NCBI GenBank assembly: GCA_905331475.1
Contig: CAJNYU010004051.1
Coordinates: 248,001 to 312,000, forward strand
Length of the DNA stretch: 64,000 nt
Source of the DNA: Rotaria socialis
Lineage: Eukaryota > Rotifera > Eurotatoria > Philodinida > Philodinidae
Direction of reading: 5' to 3'
Made by a program: the position numbers and the translations under genes. Below the pieces are notes generated by a model. The model searched no databases and was not told the origin of the DNA. It was given only the letters and a program-made list of their open reading frames with translations. Of the stretch, positions 25,171 to 35,500 are shown piece after piece (the stretch's first letter is position 1; every line of letters begins with the position of its first letter).

Positions 25171-26478
25171 GGATGCCCCTCCCCTTTCCGGGTTTCTGAA
25201 GAATGGCTCATCAGAAAATTTTGAAACTTTCGTGGCAGATAGATCTTGTAGAGTATATCAAAAGTTGTGCTAGAATCCAAGTTCACAAATGCTGTATTTT
25301 ATGAAATATTGGAGTCGCAATCGATAAAAATGACCCAACTTTTCGTCCCCGTTTCTCAGAGGCCCAATGTTCGATCGAATTGAAACGTTTTTCACAAACA
25401 CTGGACACTGTTTGTGGTGGGTAGTGTTTTGGATTTCCTTATATTTTTTGTCCTTTAGATAAAAAAGCAAGGGGGAAACAGCAGATTTCCCACTTGTAAA
25501 AAGGTCAAAATACCGGATGTACCCTAAAAAAAACTACTGTTGTTTTACTAGTGCAGTTTTAGTGAAAGTTGCCAAAACCCACCAGTGTAATATTTTTTGG
25601 AATAAAAACAAATCCCCATCCAAAATGGTGACTAGTATATGTAGAAAAAGTTTCAGCTCGATCACTCTTACCATATTGGAGAAACGGGGACGAAACACTA
25701 GTTTTTCTCCTTAAAATTTGATTTTGAGTAAAACGCGAAACAAAATTCAATTGCAAGTTTTTTCTGAATACCCATTATTTTTATCCTTTCTAATTGTTTG
25801 TAGGTTTTCGACTACTGCGCGTTCGATCGACTTGTTTTCTACGTCCAGAAACTACTTTTGTTGATGTCTGTGTCATACAAGCAAACAGATATAAACAGCA
25901 TATCGACTGAAATTCATCCCATCTTCACGTGTATTTCATGTCTATTTCAGAGAGAAGGGAATAAACAGATCATAGAGGATGAAAAGCTGTTGTCAGATGA
26001 TGAATGGTTGATGAAAGACATGCAACGGGATTCATTTAGATTCTTAGTTTACCACTACTAAACTCGATCGTTTATCTCTAGCTGAAGTCGAAAGATGTCT
26101 CACGCATCTTGATACCCTCCTTGGACGAGGTCATACGCATCTAGGTACGCTCCTTGGACGAAGTCCTACGTATCTTGATGCGCTCCTTCGGCGAGGTCAT
26201 ACGCATCTTGATACGCTCCTTGGACGAGGTCATACGCTAAAATCAGAATAACTACAAGTAGATTAAATGTTAAGACGGATTTTTTCACAAAAAGTGCAAA
26301 AATGGAGTTTTTTCCCGGTAGGGCGTCTCAGAAATCATTCTTTTTAAGGCCTAAACGCGTTCAAAGGAAGGATCTTTTTAACAGATCGATAGAACATAGT
26401 GCACGGCATAAGTATGAATGAAAAACAAAAAATCAGAAAAATAACATTTATCACGCCCGAAAAGGGAGGGGGCACCCA
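25171..26478. mobile_element. Candidate 1.3-kb element with C/G-rich inverted ends
   Basis: GGATGCCCCTCCCCTTTCCGGG at the left (25171-25192) is matched by the reverse complement of CCCGAAAAGGGAGGGGGCACCC at the right (about 26456-26477). Inside lies a second inverted pair centred near 25518 (CGTCCCCGTTTCTC at 25344 against GAGAAACGGGGACG at 25679) and the 33-bp minisatellite. Target duplication not found; the call rests on end symmetry only. Confidence 0.3.
26102..26233 (+). repeat. 33-bp minisatellite, four copies, coding-like
   Basis: Four tandem 33-bp units (unit begins ACGCATCTTGATACGCTCCT), each 11 codons. In one frame they read as imperfect repeats of THLDTLLGRGH, and that frame runs into the repeat from TTKLDRLSLAEVERCL. 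An upstream stop keeps the frame short, so this may be a relic of a repeat-containing gene. Confidence 0.8.
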
Positions 26479-26781
26479 TAAAAAAATCGAATAATCTGTT
26501 ATCTGTCATCAGAAATTTAGCTAGTTTTTATATCAATTTTATTTTCCATCAGACAGAAATACTTTAATTTTCATCGCTTTTTATGCCAACAAACTCATTT
26601 AAATGAGATTTTTTTCTCAGTTTTAAACATGAGGAATAGACAGATAGAACATCAAAATAAAGCATAAGACTGTCAGAATTCTCTATTGTGCAGAAAACTC
26701 GGAAATTCGGTGGCGAATTTCTGAAATACTCCGGAGCATACTCATAAATCAGTTCATAAATCACGAACTATAGAGCTTACT

Positions 26782-28669
26782 ATGGATACAATTCATTCCA
26801 GCTTATATGACAACAACGTCCGTCGATCGTTTTATCGTGAAGAGTCGGACTATTGGTACAAGCCTCTCACGTCAGACATATCCCCTATTCGAAACTTGAA
26901 TAGTTAAGATGAAAAAATCATAGAAACACCAAGAAATACTGCCTCAACTGACAAATCATTGCCAATGCTACAGCGCAAAAGCGATGCAACGTCTGGCTAC
27001 TTTATTAAACAACTATAAAACCAGCTAGATATTAACACAATAACACTGAAATTTATTCACAAACCAAAACTCTATACTCCACAATAATCTGAGAGCTCCT
27101 TTATTATTTCTATGATTTCTGCTTGCGATTTCTGACACATTTCCAGGATTCTTCAGTCTTTCATCATTTATCAACGAGAAATATCATAAATCATCTGTTT
27201 CCATCCTTAATAGAGCATCTGCGACAAAACCCTATTATTTACGGCTCACTTTCACTGAAAAAATCCAAAAGCAGGATTTCTGCATCTTGAACGTTATGGG
27301 TAAGAACAGAAGACATGACGTGCCCCACCTTTTAACTAAATATTATTCTAACTTCACGAGATCTTTTATCAACCTCGTCAACTAGAGACCTGCGGGGAAA
27401 CCCGATCCCGACGGAGTCGTAGTCAATTTTTTTGAAAAACTTCTCGGAGTAAATCGGAGTCAGAATTATAATTATGTCTGATGAAATTTTGCTATTTTAT
27501 GCAACAATATCTTTATTTTTCATATTGTGAGAGGCAAAAAAAACAAAGGCATCACTTATTTCATATATTGAAAATGAGTTTCAGGACAAAAAAGAAGAAA
27601 CTAATCATCTTGCAGCTATAAAATTCGAGAGATGAACTTAATAAAAACATATCATGAATCAAGAAATATTTCAGCATCATCCAAACTACTATAATTGTCT
27701 TCATCATTAGATTTTGATTGCTTGGGCATAATAGATATTGATATAGAATCTGCAGATGAGGCTGTGGTTGTTGATGACATTGAAATGGTTCTTGTTCTTC
27801 CATTCTCACAGAAGAGCTCTTTCAACAAAGTTAAATTTCTTGTTAAAATAACTTTTGGTTGATATTTTCGGAATGTAGGTTGGTTCTTTTTTCCGATGTA
27901 GTATTCTTTGAAACTGAAAATAATCTTTCGACTATTGTATCAGAGATTGCCCGTTTCAATAATAAAATTTTGGAGTTTTCTGGAGTCGGAGTCGGAGTCA
28001 GAAAATAAAAATTTTTGGAGTCGGGGGTTGGAGTCGGAGGCAGCGAAACGAAAATGTTTTCGGAGTCGGAGTCGGGTTTCGGAATAAAAAAAATTGACTT
28101 CGCAGGTCTCTATCGTCAACTCTTCAGATTCACCTATAACAAGCTGTTTATGCTTCATTTCAATGCCACTTAAGCTCGTCAAAGCCGGTTTCTATCAAAA
28201 ACCAGACTTCGAGCAAAAATCATTTTTTACGGTTTCAGCTGCAAATCAAAAACTACAGTTGCTTGAATGTACAACATTCGAGAAATCCTATACATATTCA
28301 TTCGAAACAGCAGAATACATAGGTTCCGTATGACCTCTAGAACCCTTCTGCCTGAAAGATCCGCAAATTCCACTTGACTTTTCGCATTAAATCGGACAAA
28401 AACATCGTTTTCCCTTACAACCTAGTTAAACTTTGAAGCTGATCGATACAGAACATATTCCTATAACGAATTGCTGTTAACCACTACTAAAGCAATCAAC
28501 TCAATTAAAAAAAAAGGCAATCTTTACAGGTATATCTACGATCGGAAAAATCCAATTTCGTAAAAAACATAAAGGAGATTTTAGTGATTCTTCTAATTTT
28601 AGCACCGATTTCCATGCGTGCTATTACTTTTATAACCCTATATCTGATTTTTGGTATTTTTTATCATGA
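26782..28669 (+). pseudogene. Decayed coding sequence interrupted by a hAT-type element
   Basis: From an ATG at 26782 one frame reads as protein-like blocks broken by TAA codons (first at 26905). It shifts frame near 27117 and then stays open to 27382. There a 730-bp element interrupts it. Removing the element and one target copy restores one continuous frame (27118-27382 joined to 28121-28330), which continues after further stops with GISTIGKIQFRKKHKGDF to a TGA at 28667. Family not recognised. Seven internal stops (six TAA, one TGA) plus the frameshift indicate a pseudogene or old transposon protein. Confidence 0.4.
27383..28112. mobile_element. hAT-type non-autonomous element (730 bp)
   Basis: Exact terminal inverted repeats TAGAGACCTGCG...CGCAGGTCTCTA, flanked by an exact 8-bp target duplication TCGTCAAC (27375-27382 and 28113-28120). 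The ends fit the hAT terminal pattern YARNG and the 8-bp duplication fits hAT. The interior has subterminal GGAGTC/GACTCC motifs (dense at 27960-28075) and no transposase frame, so it must have been mobilised in trans. It sits inside the decayed coding frame at 26782-28669. Confidence 0.85.
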
Positions 28670-28689
28670 TCTTGACTAATGCTTTCTTC

Positions 28690-29420
28690 AAAAGATTAGT
28701 TCAGCAGGATTTTTCTGATGCTTTTTCTATTTTCAAGATCTCTCATGATCCCTGTTCTAGAATGGATCAGAAATCATCCAATATCAATCTCGAGATGCTC
28801 GCTATCAAATGCTGCTATCCAGGATTCTCTACGATGCTTCCTCCAAAAGGTGATTTTTGCAGGATTTCTCTGATGCTTTTTCTATTTTTCAGATTTCTCG
28901 TGATCCTTACTGCAGAATAAAACAGAAATCATCTAATAAGGATCACTTGATGCTCTAGATCTAATGCTGCTACCCACGATTCTCTACTATACTTCATTCG
29001 AAGGCAGCAGTACCCACGATCCACGATTTAGGACTTTAACTATCGATATAGGAATTCAAGGAAATCAAGATTTTCTGAATGACTCATCTTCACAATAAAC
29101 AACCATAAGGAAAATGTAGCGATTCAAGGAATTCCTGCATTTGCTTGATTTCCTTGAATCGCTATATTTTCGTTATTGTTGTTTAATGTGGAGATGAGTC
29201 ATTCAGAAAATCTTGATTTCCTTGAATTCCTATATCGATAGTTAAAGTCCTAATTCGTGGTTCGTGGGTATATCTCTTCGAAGGTGATTTTAGCAAGTTT
29301 TGTTCGGTGCTTTTTGTGTTGTTTTAGATTTGTCATGATTTTTGCTGGTTGATGTACGGGAAATCATAGGGAGTTAGCTTTAGGTGTTCTCGGTAGAGTT
29401 AGGGTATAGAGAGTGTTCCG
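28690..29420. repeat. Diverged tandem repeats, unit about 150-170 bp
   Basis: At least two and probably three units start near 28695, 28855 and 29285. They share CAGGATTT(T)TCTGATGCTTTTTC, then CAGAAATCATC and GATTCTCTACnATnCTTC. The third unit is much diverged. A foldback element (29005-29276) splits units two and three. Confidence 0.6.
29005..29276. mobile_element. Foldback element, near-perfect hairpin, with 8-bp duplication
   Basis: The two arms (29011 to about 29135, and about 29145-29270) are near-perfect reverse complements: TAGGACTTTAACTATCGATA recurs inverted, as do TCAAGATTTTCTGAATGACT and the flanking blocks. TTCGAAGG flanks both sides (28997-29004 and 29277-29284), consistent with an 8-bp target duplication. 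High arm identity suggests recent insertion or recent arm conversion. Confidence 0.7.
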
Positions 29421-29589
29421 AAAAGATCTGTTGGAAGTATGATTTCTGTGATTTTCGGTGTGATTTAGAGTTGGTTTTTGGCTGCTTGCATTTTTTTAGT
29501 GTGATTTCTATGGAAATGTGGTAGAACTAATGCCTGTAGTGTGGTCATTATCAATCGGAGGGGTTTATGAATGAATTTTTCTGTTTGTT

Positions 29590-29760
29590 CAGAATTACGG
29601 CCGTAAACGGTCGTATACGTTGTAGTGCTTGGTCGTTTCCTGTTTATGATACGGCCGTATACGATCGGATACGACTTCTAAACAGTCGCAGTGTTCTGCC
29701 GTATACGACACTGCGATATACGGTGCATACAAAAATGTTAAAATACAGCCGTATCTAGTC
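29590..29760. repeat. CGTAAACGGCCGTATAC-type repeat patch (copy 2)
   Basis: Several copies of ACGGCCGTAAACGG, CGGCCGTATACG and related motifs, similar to the patch at 23880-24112. The two patches bracket the repeat nest. Confidence 0.4.
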
Positions 29761-29770
29761 GTCATAATGA

Positions 29771-30257
29771 TCGATCTAGGTTGCTTACAGCAAGTTTTTA
29801 TTGAAGTTTAACTAAATGAATGGGTCCCTGACAGAAAGTTTAAGCCACTTAATCTTAATTATATTCTGAAAATGTATAAAAACTTACTTGAGCATGAATT
29901 CATTATACTCAAATTTTATAATCGAAAGGAAAAAGTATGTATAACAAATCTAGTTAAGAGAAAATATTTCATCATTTATGTAACTTGTTATTTGAAGATA
30001 CCTTCAATTAAACTAATTTAATTGTAAGACCATTATCTTTGATAGATCAAATTTGGTGTTGAATTTTAGCCCATAATTATTTGTTATATATATTTCAAAG
30101 AATTAAAATTTACAACAGAAGCTAGGTACATACCATTTTCTCACTGTGCGATATAGGATATTATTCCGAAGCATGAATAACGTACAAGAACCGAAATTAT
30201 ACAACAAGAAAAGCTGAACAAGAAAAGAAAACCGAATGTTGATTTATTTTATTCTCT
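29771..30257. other. Intergenic, Hrs downstream region
   Basis: No gene recognised; the part next to 30257 is the probable Hrs 3' UTR. Confidence 0.6.
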
Positions 30258-32150
30258 TTAATCGAATGAAATTAATGTTTGTTCATTTGATTGAATCGGT
30301 GGATGTACAGCATATGGTTGTTGCATTTGAGATAATGGAGCTGCAACAGGTTGCATTGAAGCGTCTGACAAAGCTAGATTAAAAATAAAATGTCATCCAT
30401 TGTGATAGCGAAAACTTTTCTTGACGTTTTATTTTAATTTTATATACTTACGCCCCATCGAGAATGTACATGACGTTAACTGAGATGAAAGCACGGGATA
30501 TTGATGATGTGGATAGTAGCCGACAGATGGCGATGGTTGAACATAGGGAATCTAATTTAAAAGCGAAATAAGAGCTATTTCATTCTCACAAGAAAAAGAA
30601 ACTTTATACTTGATTTTTTTGTTCACGTTGTTGAGTATAAAATCGCTGTTGATCAAGACGTGCTTGCATTTCAGCTTCTTGTTCAGCAAGACGTTGTAGA
30701 TGTATTTGTCTTTGATATTCCAAATAAGCCTAATTAAGTTATAATGTACACGAGTAATTTATGAATTTGCGTTTTTATTTACTTGTTTCTTCTGACGCAT
30801 ATCATCAAGTTTAACAGCTAATTGTATTTGACGTTGTCTTTCACGCTCAAATGCTTGATGTCTTTTATTTTCAAGATGTTCGTCACGTAATGCATTCAAT
30901 GCTTCTCGTGCATCTTTTAATTGGCCTAATTTATCTTGTAAACTTTCATAATAGGCTAAAAACAAATGATCATAGATTTTAGTAATCATTTTTATTTTCT
31001 TAGAAAAATTTGAAACCTTGTCTGTTATCAAGTGATTTTATAAAATAATGTAATTCAGGATGCATGTGTTGAAGAATAAAAAAAACAGATTGTACAGCTG
31101 TATCATTAGCAATATTACGACCCCGTTGTTGATTACTCAACATACGAAATTTAATATTATTTATATGTTCATTAGCAGAACTAATAAATGCATCAATGTC
31201 ATCGTCACCGACAAAACTATTTAATGGATCCTGCAATGATAGAAAAAAAAAGTTATCCGTTGAATGTCTATTATCAACTGACAAATATACTGTCTTAATT
31301 GTTGTTATGGTTCCAAGATCTTTTGATACTTGACCTTCCCAATAATTTCGGTCTAAGTATTTGGCTAATTCACCGCCGACCGTTTTTTGTTCGTTATCAT
31401 CCTGTTATAAAAAAAAATACACACCAAGGTTATCACAAATCTTGATCTTTACGATTGTATAAACACATGTTTTAGATAAATTTCAACCTTCAGAAATTGA
31501 TATTGATTCTTGAGTAAATAGAATTTTTAATACCTGATCAGCCATTGGTGCTGAACATAACGGTGTTGGAGGAAATTGAATATTTGACATTGCATATTGT
31601 TGTGTTAGTAATTTCTTTTGGCGTTCTTTTTCTTCAGCTTCGCTTTGTGATAATGATATTGCTAATTGAAGAGCATCTTCTTCATCCAGTTCAGCTTGAC
31701 TTTTTCCTTTCGGTTTATTTGTTGTTGATACTGGTACGGATGATCGTGTTGATTGCATACTCCCAGTCCTTAAGGAAAAGAAAAGTATTCATTTTTGTTT
31801 AGATATTATATTAGAAAATTTACGTTGATAAACGATCATAACATGATTCACAAACTCGCACTTCATCGTCAATACCAAGTTCTGGTAGTGAACTTGATTT
31901 AGATGAACCTAAACAAATAAATATTTTTGAAAATAAAAATATCTCAAATATCATCAAACATACAAATTGAACAAAATGTTTCTCCACATGCTCGACAATG
32001 ATGTTTACGAGTAAATGCTGAAAATGCTGTACGACAGCGAAAACAAGAATCACGATCAGTCCTAAAGAATTAAATTTGTTGTTTTTGAGAAATAAAACTA
32101 ATAAAATAAATAAATATAAACCATGTAGGTGGAACTTGGGTGGCAAACAT
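30258..32150 (-). CDS. Hgs: Hrs/HGS-like ESCRT-0 protein lacking the VHS domain
   Basis: Hrs recruits ubiquitinated cargo to endosomes as part of ESCRT-0. Ten minus-strand exons: 32150-32122, 32061-31964, 31908-31824, 31768-31534, 31401-31291, 31230-31017, 30955-30783, 30729-30610, 30551-30452 and 30373-30258; 426 residues (human 777). FYVE domain ~10-70 with [14 protein letters not shown] and RVCESC. UIM ~100-119 ([20 protein letters not shown]). Then [12 protein letters not shown], the coiled-coil core ([38 protein letters not shown]), a short P/Q-rich tail and a final LISFD clathrin box exactly at the stop. The start [10 protein letters not shown] aligns with the linker just before FYVE in human Hrs, so the whole VHS domain is missing. 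The ~420 bp to the DOP1 ATG cannot hold VHS exons in any frame I read. Confidence 0.9.
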
Positions 32151-32572
32151 TGTTTGTTTTATTTTTAGTTTTTCTTTACAATAATAAGAATAGTTCGATG
32201 ACACAAGATTAAATAGTTAAGATAAAAAAAATATCGAAATGTTTATATACACGCCATTGACAAAAGGAATTGACAATAAAATGAGTCAAAAGCAACGTGA
32301 CGTGCAGAAAAAAACATTGTTTTGTCATTGGTTAAATTCTTTCGCCAATAAAATATGCTAAATAACACATGATTCATCAGCGACGTAGACCGTTCGATTC
32401 TTTCTCCCATCCCATTTATAACGACGATTAAATGTTGAGGTCTACCTGCTCGTCCCATTCGTACGAATCCAATAATAATATATATTGCACGTAATTATTA
32501 ACTTCTAAATATAACTCTGTTTGTACCTTGATTGAAATCAACGAGTAAAATTTATTGTTTTCAATATACACC
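32151..32572. promoter_or_regulatory. Divergent promoter region between Hrs and DOP1
   Basis: The 422 bp between two oppositely transcribed ATGs. It holds an inverted CCAAT box (ATTGG, about 32327) and a direct CCAAT (about 32345), and a GTGACGTG half-CRE near 32298. No TATA box in a convincing position on either side. A shared bidirectional promoter is inferred from spacing. Confidence 0.5.
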
Positions 32573-35500
32573 ATGAGTTTAATGCCTAGTGATGAAGTAG
32601 CCTTGTTAAATGATGGTCGTTATAAAAATTTTATTGCCAACTTAGAAAGAGTTCTGAAACAATTCGAATATTCATCAGAATGGGCTGATCTCATAACTAA
32701 TCTGGTCAAAGTAAAAAAGGTGAGAAGAACAAAAAAATAACCTACGACTTTTGTTTTGTTTATTTGTTCGTTCATTCATTCTTATGTATAGACTATTGAA
32801 AGCTATCCTAAATTTTTATCAATACCTAAGCGTATAACATTATCGAAACGTCTTGCACAATGTCTTCATCCAGCATTACCATCTGGTGTTCATTTGAAAA
32901 CGCTTGAAGTATATGAAACTATATTTCGTATGATCGGAAAACGAAATTTACAACGAGATATTATCATATATTCATGTGGCCTATTTCCACTATTGCCAGC
33001 AGCAGCATTACCTGTTAAACCTGTTCTACTAACATTATATGAAACATATTTTCTACCATTAGATGAAGCACTCAATCCCATTCTAACTGGCTTTTTACTT
33101 GGATTATTTCCAGCATTAGAAGAAGGCGCAGATTATTATGATAGAATATACGCATTACTTGATAATCTATCAAATCGAATTGATAAATTTTATTTTTATA
33201 CTTGTATATGGTCAGCCACAAATTTAGTTGCCGCAGCAAGACACTCAGCATTGACATTTATATTAAATCATTTTGACAAAAGAAAAACTATGGAAGATCA
33301 ACTTTATTTAATGGGCTCATCTGTTGAAACGATGGTAAATAAAATTTTCGAATAGAAACAATCTTATTATTATTATTATTTTTTCATTTTATTACATTCA
33401 GGTATCCGCTGTATGTATATGTCTGCAAGATCGTGAACAATCACTAGTTCAACGTTCTATACTTGATTTTCTTCTTGTATGTTTACCAATGCACAATAAA
33501 CAATTAACTAAAATTGATCTGATGAAAATAATAACGGTCGCCTTGCATGTACTATTAAAACGTGATATGTCATTAAACCGACGTATATATGTATGGTTTC
33601 TTGGTACAGAACAATCACCTCTTGATAATACAACTCAACAGCAGAATATAAATGAAATACACTCATCGACAACCTCATTAGCTGTAACAAATGATCCATT
33701 CGATTCATCGTCCTATTTTATTCAATATACAAAAGAAAATTTAATTCAATCTCTCTTACATGCTCTCGAAACAATATCTTCTAATACATTATCAACAACA
33801 ATGAAATCAAAGCAAATGATACCCGATGAAAATAGTGCATCACTAGCAAGTATTGTTGAATCAATGGCATCGACATGGACATTGATAAAATTAATACGAG
33901 TGCTTATTATTCTCGGTATGACTAAATATATATATATATATATTCATTTTTATTGAATTTTAAATGATTTTCTTTCATCGAAACGAATAGATTAAAAGAT
34001 TTAAGCTTAAAGTCATTGCACCATAATGTTAGCATACTATGAGGATTAATATTTTTTAAGACTTGAATATATCCTTCTGTCTTACATAATAAATACTAAT
34101 GGATAGGTATTGTTATTTTCTTCCAGATAAAGATCAATTTCTATAGGACCCGAAGACAAGAAACTGAATACTAACATTTTATTGATATATTCTAATTGAC
34201 TTGTGTGACAGTCAGTAATTAGTTAATAAATCCAGAAATTTTACCACAATTTTTTATATCCAATCATATTACCCTTTTCATCTTCTAATAGTACGTACTC
34301 GAATCGGACAAATATAACTAAACAATATTAGTTGCGAAACAGAAATAGTTTTTGTCCTTGTCTAGCCTTGTACACCATTATAGAGTATAGTTTACATTCC
34401 AATAACAACTATGCGTGTAACAGAAGGAGAGAAAGAATGTCTTTCATACATTAACCGTCCTAGTTTCTTATCAAATAGTTGACATTTTGTTTTGTAAGGA
34501 TCGAATTCCCAGAATAGTACACTCAAGATATCCTAATGACCATAGCACTTACACTATTTGCCGTACTTCATAGGTCAAATCGTTACATCAAATTTTTTCC
34601 GAAAGAAAAAAAGAACCAACCATTTTCATATTTTATTTAGTTGATAAACCTGATGTTGGTCCAAATATAATCGAATATGTTCTAATGAGTTATCTATTAG
34701 TTGTCTATCATCAGATTTATTTACCAGCTAAACAATTGACATCAATAAATGCTCAACAAGAGAATCATCGTTCTGAAACATTGAAAACATTGAATATGCT
34801 TCTTGATACATTTGAACCATATTTTATATGGGAATTTCTAACGAAAAATTTTGATATAATTGTAACTGAACAACACGATCAAATGGTAATGACTGCAGGA
34901 TCTACAATAGAACAATTGTGTGGAATAATAAATATGCTACTTGATACTGCTGCATTAGATTCCACGACTGATATTCAATCTGAGCATTTACCTGAAATGC
35001 TCTATCATCTTATAAAAACAATGAATAATAATATTAGTAAATTTACAGCAGATCAATTAACATTGTGTGTTGAAGTTTTATTAAAAATTTTAAAGAAAGT
35101 TGTGCCAACAAATTCAACGCATCGTATATCGATATTTCATCGTACAACAAGTGACGATATATTATCATTGTCCGAACGAAATCAATCGATATTGAATCTT
35201 TTTGACGAAAATTTAACTGATAGTGATTATGATGATGATGATGACGACGATGAAGGTGGCGATGATGACGATGATTATTATACGGAAACAAATCTTGAAC
35301 ATACATCTTATACTGATAATGACAATTCAACTGATACAAATAATCAATTTACATCTACATCGACTACAAATGAATTAGAAGAGTCTGTAGTAATAAATGA
35401 ACAACAGTCTTTACATGATATTGAGCGTCTTCTTCGTCATATGGTACGTAAAGTTGAAAAACAGATAAACAAAGTAAATGATGAAAATAAAAAACTATTA

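Noticed and set aside
32243-32458. 71-codon minus-strand frame upstream of Hrs, tested as the missing VHS domain
   Set aside because: The sequence has no VHS-type helices or motifs, and no acceptor links it to the Hrs start; it is probably shared promoter DNA.
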